DNA from: Myxococcales bacterium
GTDB taxonomy: Bacteria > Myxococcota > Polyangia > Polyangiales > Polyangiaceae
DNA: 5,724 bases
Direction: 5' to 3'
Assembly (NCBI GenBank): GCA_020430865.1
Contig: JAGQIY010000875.1
Span: forward strand, 1-5,724
Shown: positions 5,003 through 5,724 of the stretch, piece by piece
How the letters are laid out: each line of letters starts with the position of its first letter
Position numbering within the stretch: position 1 is the first letter of the stretch
Position numbers and translations under genes: made by a program
The notes under the pieces: model-generated
What the model saw: only the letters and a program-made list of their open reading frames with translations
Database searches by the model: none
What the model was told of the DNA's origin: nothing

Positions 5003-5301
5003 AGGCGGTGGTCGCGAGCTGCGTGGTGCTCAGCCTGGCAGCGGGCTGGAGCTGCTCTGGCAAGCGCACGCGCCCAGCGCTGCCCGCGCCGGAGTACGAG
5101 CGTCACGAGGTCGCCCCCTACGATGCGGGGCGCCCGGCGGACCCTCTGGACGACGACGCTGGGGAATGGCTCGACTTCGAAGACGACGAGCCCGGGCCGC
5201 CCGCGGCGTCGCCTGACGCCGGAAGCCAGGACGCCGCTGGTGTGGAGGCGGGAGATTCCGCTGCTCCAGCTGCGGCTGTCGACGCTGGAGGGGGCTCCTG
5301 A
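4999..5301 (+). CDS. Small putative exported lipoprotein with acidic segment and DAG motifs
   Basis: Protein of 100 residues of unrecognised family. GTG 4999 overlaps the previous stop as GTGA, with a purine-rich GGGGTGG (4988-4994) just upstream. The N-terminus MKAVVASCVVLSLAAGWSC is a signal sequence with a Lys, a hydrophobic core and Cys19. The GWSC lipobox is imperfect, with Gly at -3 and Trp at -2, so ordinary secretion or membrane retention is possible. The mature part starts basic (SGKRTR), then has a strongly acidic stretch at about 48-64 (DPLDDDAGEWLDFEDDE) and a Pro/Ala/Gly-rich tail. DAG occurs four times (YDAG, DDAG, PDAG, VDAG) and EAG once. Probably disordered and extracytoplasmic; no catalytic motif. 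It shares signal, low complexity and PDAG with the preceding product, so the two may work together. It ends the coupled cluster. Confidence 0.7.
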   Translation: MKAVVASCVVLSLAAGWSCSGKRTRPALPAPEYERHEVAPYDAGRPADPLDDDAGEWLDFEDDEPGPPAASPDAGSQDAAGVEAGDSAAPAAAVDAGGGS

Positions 5302-5392
5302 CGCGCCTCGCATGCACGCTGGCTCGCTCTGAGCTAACCTTCGCGCCCCCGCGGAGCGGAGGGAGTGCGCCCAGGGGCGCGGAGCGAGCGAG
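5302..5392. other. Leader region of proA with competing GC-rich stems
   Basis: The 91-nt gap after the lipoprotein cluster contains TAACCT (5335-5340), which fits a TAnnnT -10 element though no -35 is evident. CGCGCCCC (5342-5349) is perfectly complementary to GGGGCGCG (5374-5381). The right arm can instead pair with GCGCCC at 5367-5372 in a tight local hairpin. GGAG (5381-5384), 8 nt before ATG 5393, is the probable ribosome site and touches the right arm, so pairing could affect initiation. There is no T-run that would mark an intrinsic terminator. Confidence 0.4.
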
Positions 5393-5724
5393 ATGAGTGG
5401 AGTTCGGGAACAAGCGGTGAGCGCGCGTGGGGCTGGCCGGCGGCTGGCAGCGCTGGAGCGAGCGGCGAAGGACGCCGCGCTCGCGGCGATCGCGCGCCGA
5501 CTGCGCGGCAACGTGACGGAGATTGGCGAGGCGAACGCCAAGGACGTGGCTGCCGCGCGTGAGGCGGAGCTCAGTCCGGCGATGATCAACCGCCTCGAAA
5601 TGACCCCCAAGGTCGTGGAGTCGACCGCCGCTGGTGTCGAGTTCATCGCTGGGCTCCCCGACCCGGTGGGCAGCCGCGCGGGCATGCAGCGGCTGCAGAA
5701 CGGTCTGCTGATCGGCAAGCAGCG
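5393..5724 (+). CDS. proA: Gamma-glutamyl phosphate reductase, N-terminal part
   Basis: The first 110 codons are present, with no stop before the right edge; the full protein is usually about 415-430 residues. ProA reduces gamma-glutamyl phosphate to glutamate 5-semialdehyde with NADPH, the second step of proline synthesis from glutamate, in the cytoplasm. Translated from ATG 5393 it starts MSGVREQAVSARGAGRRLAA, followed by the helical AKDAALAAIARRLR segment, EIGEANAKDVAAARE, LSPAMINRLEMTP and IAGLPDPVGS, then QNGLLIGKQR. These match in order the family pattern of ANxxDxxxA, LSxAMxxRLxLT, LPDPVG and the NGLxIxxxR element before the cofactor domain. The catalytic cysteine lies beyond the window. 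GGAG (5381-5384) precedes the ATG by 8 nt. It sits 91 nt after the lipoprotein cluster and probably has its own promoter. Confidence 0.94.
   Translation, partial: MSGVREQAVSARGAGRRLAALERAAKDAALAAIARRLRGNVTEIGEANAKDVAAAREAELSPAMINRLEMTPKVVESTAAGVEFIAGLPDPVGSRAGMQRLQNGLLIGKQ

Noticed and set aside
4690..5718. 342-codon minus-strand frame opposite the lipoproteins and proA
   Set aside because: Ser/Arg/Ala-rich translation without domains, covering the antisense of proA, whose family motifs are clear. It is the only long rival to the two small lipoproteins, but their overlaps, signals and ribosome site favour the plus strand.
1..5724. CRISPR array, insertion sequence, tRNA/rRNA, riboswitch or toxin-antitoxin pair
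   Set aside because: I looked for regularly spaced repeats, terminal inverted repeats with a transposase, and conserved RNA patterns and found none. The small ORFs have signal sequences, which argues against toxin-antitoxin genes.

Overview
The window is very GC-rich and gene-dense, with third-position GC bias strong enough to create long antisense shadow frames. Three things point to a myxobacterium, most likely a Polyangia-type member of Myxococcota: a von Willebrand A lipoprotein with a Gly/Ser/Gln linker directly after its lipobox, short lipoproteins rich in Pro/Ala/Asp with 'PDAG' motifs, and frequent GTG/TTG starts. This is inferred from style; no rRNA or other taxonomic marker is present.

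Layout. (1) Positions 2-151 (+) hold the acidic C-terminal tail of a gene entering from the left. (2) Positions 152-223 separate it from a convergent gene and contain a strong GC-rich hairpin, probably a shared terminator. (3) Positions 224-1423 (-) encode a secreted vWA-domain lipoprotein. A 256-nt spacer upstream of it carries a plausible promoter and inverted repeats. (4) Positions 1680-2606 (-) encode an LD-carboxypeptidase of the LdcA/MccF (S66) family with an intact Ser-Glu-His triad. (5) A short divergent intergenic region (2607-2688) contains an interrupted dyad that could be an operator. (6) Positions 2689-5301 (+) are a tightly packed run of four genes: a PlsC/MGAT-like acyltransferase, an extended SDR (NAD-dependent epimerase/dehydratase fold), and two short putative lipoproteins. 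Every junction is a 4-nt NTGA overlap with a GTG or TTG start, so the four are probably co-transcribed and translationally coupled. (7) Positions 5393-5724 (+) are the start of proA (gamma-glutamyl phosphate reductase), cut by the window edge, behind a GC-rich leader with competing hairpins.

Functional reading. Most of the window concerns the cell envelope: peptidoglycan turnover (LdcA), lipid acylation (acyltransferase plus SDR) and three predicted lipoproteins. proA is a housekeeping amino-acid gene and looks like a separate unit. The least ordinary part is the four-gene cluster. Its SDR has lost the usual YxxxK catalytic pair (Phe and Arg occupy those positions), and its last two genes are small lipoproteins that I cannot assign to any family. 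I see no CRISPR array, transposon, tRNA, rRNA or phage gene, and I do not claim a demonstrated new system.
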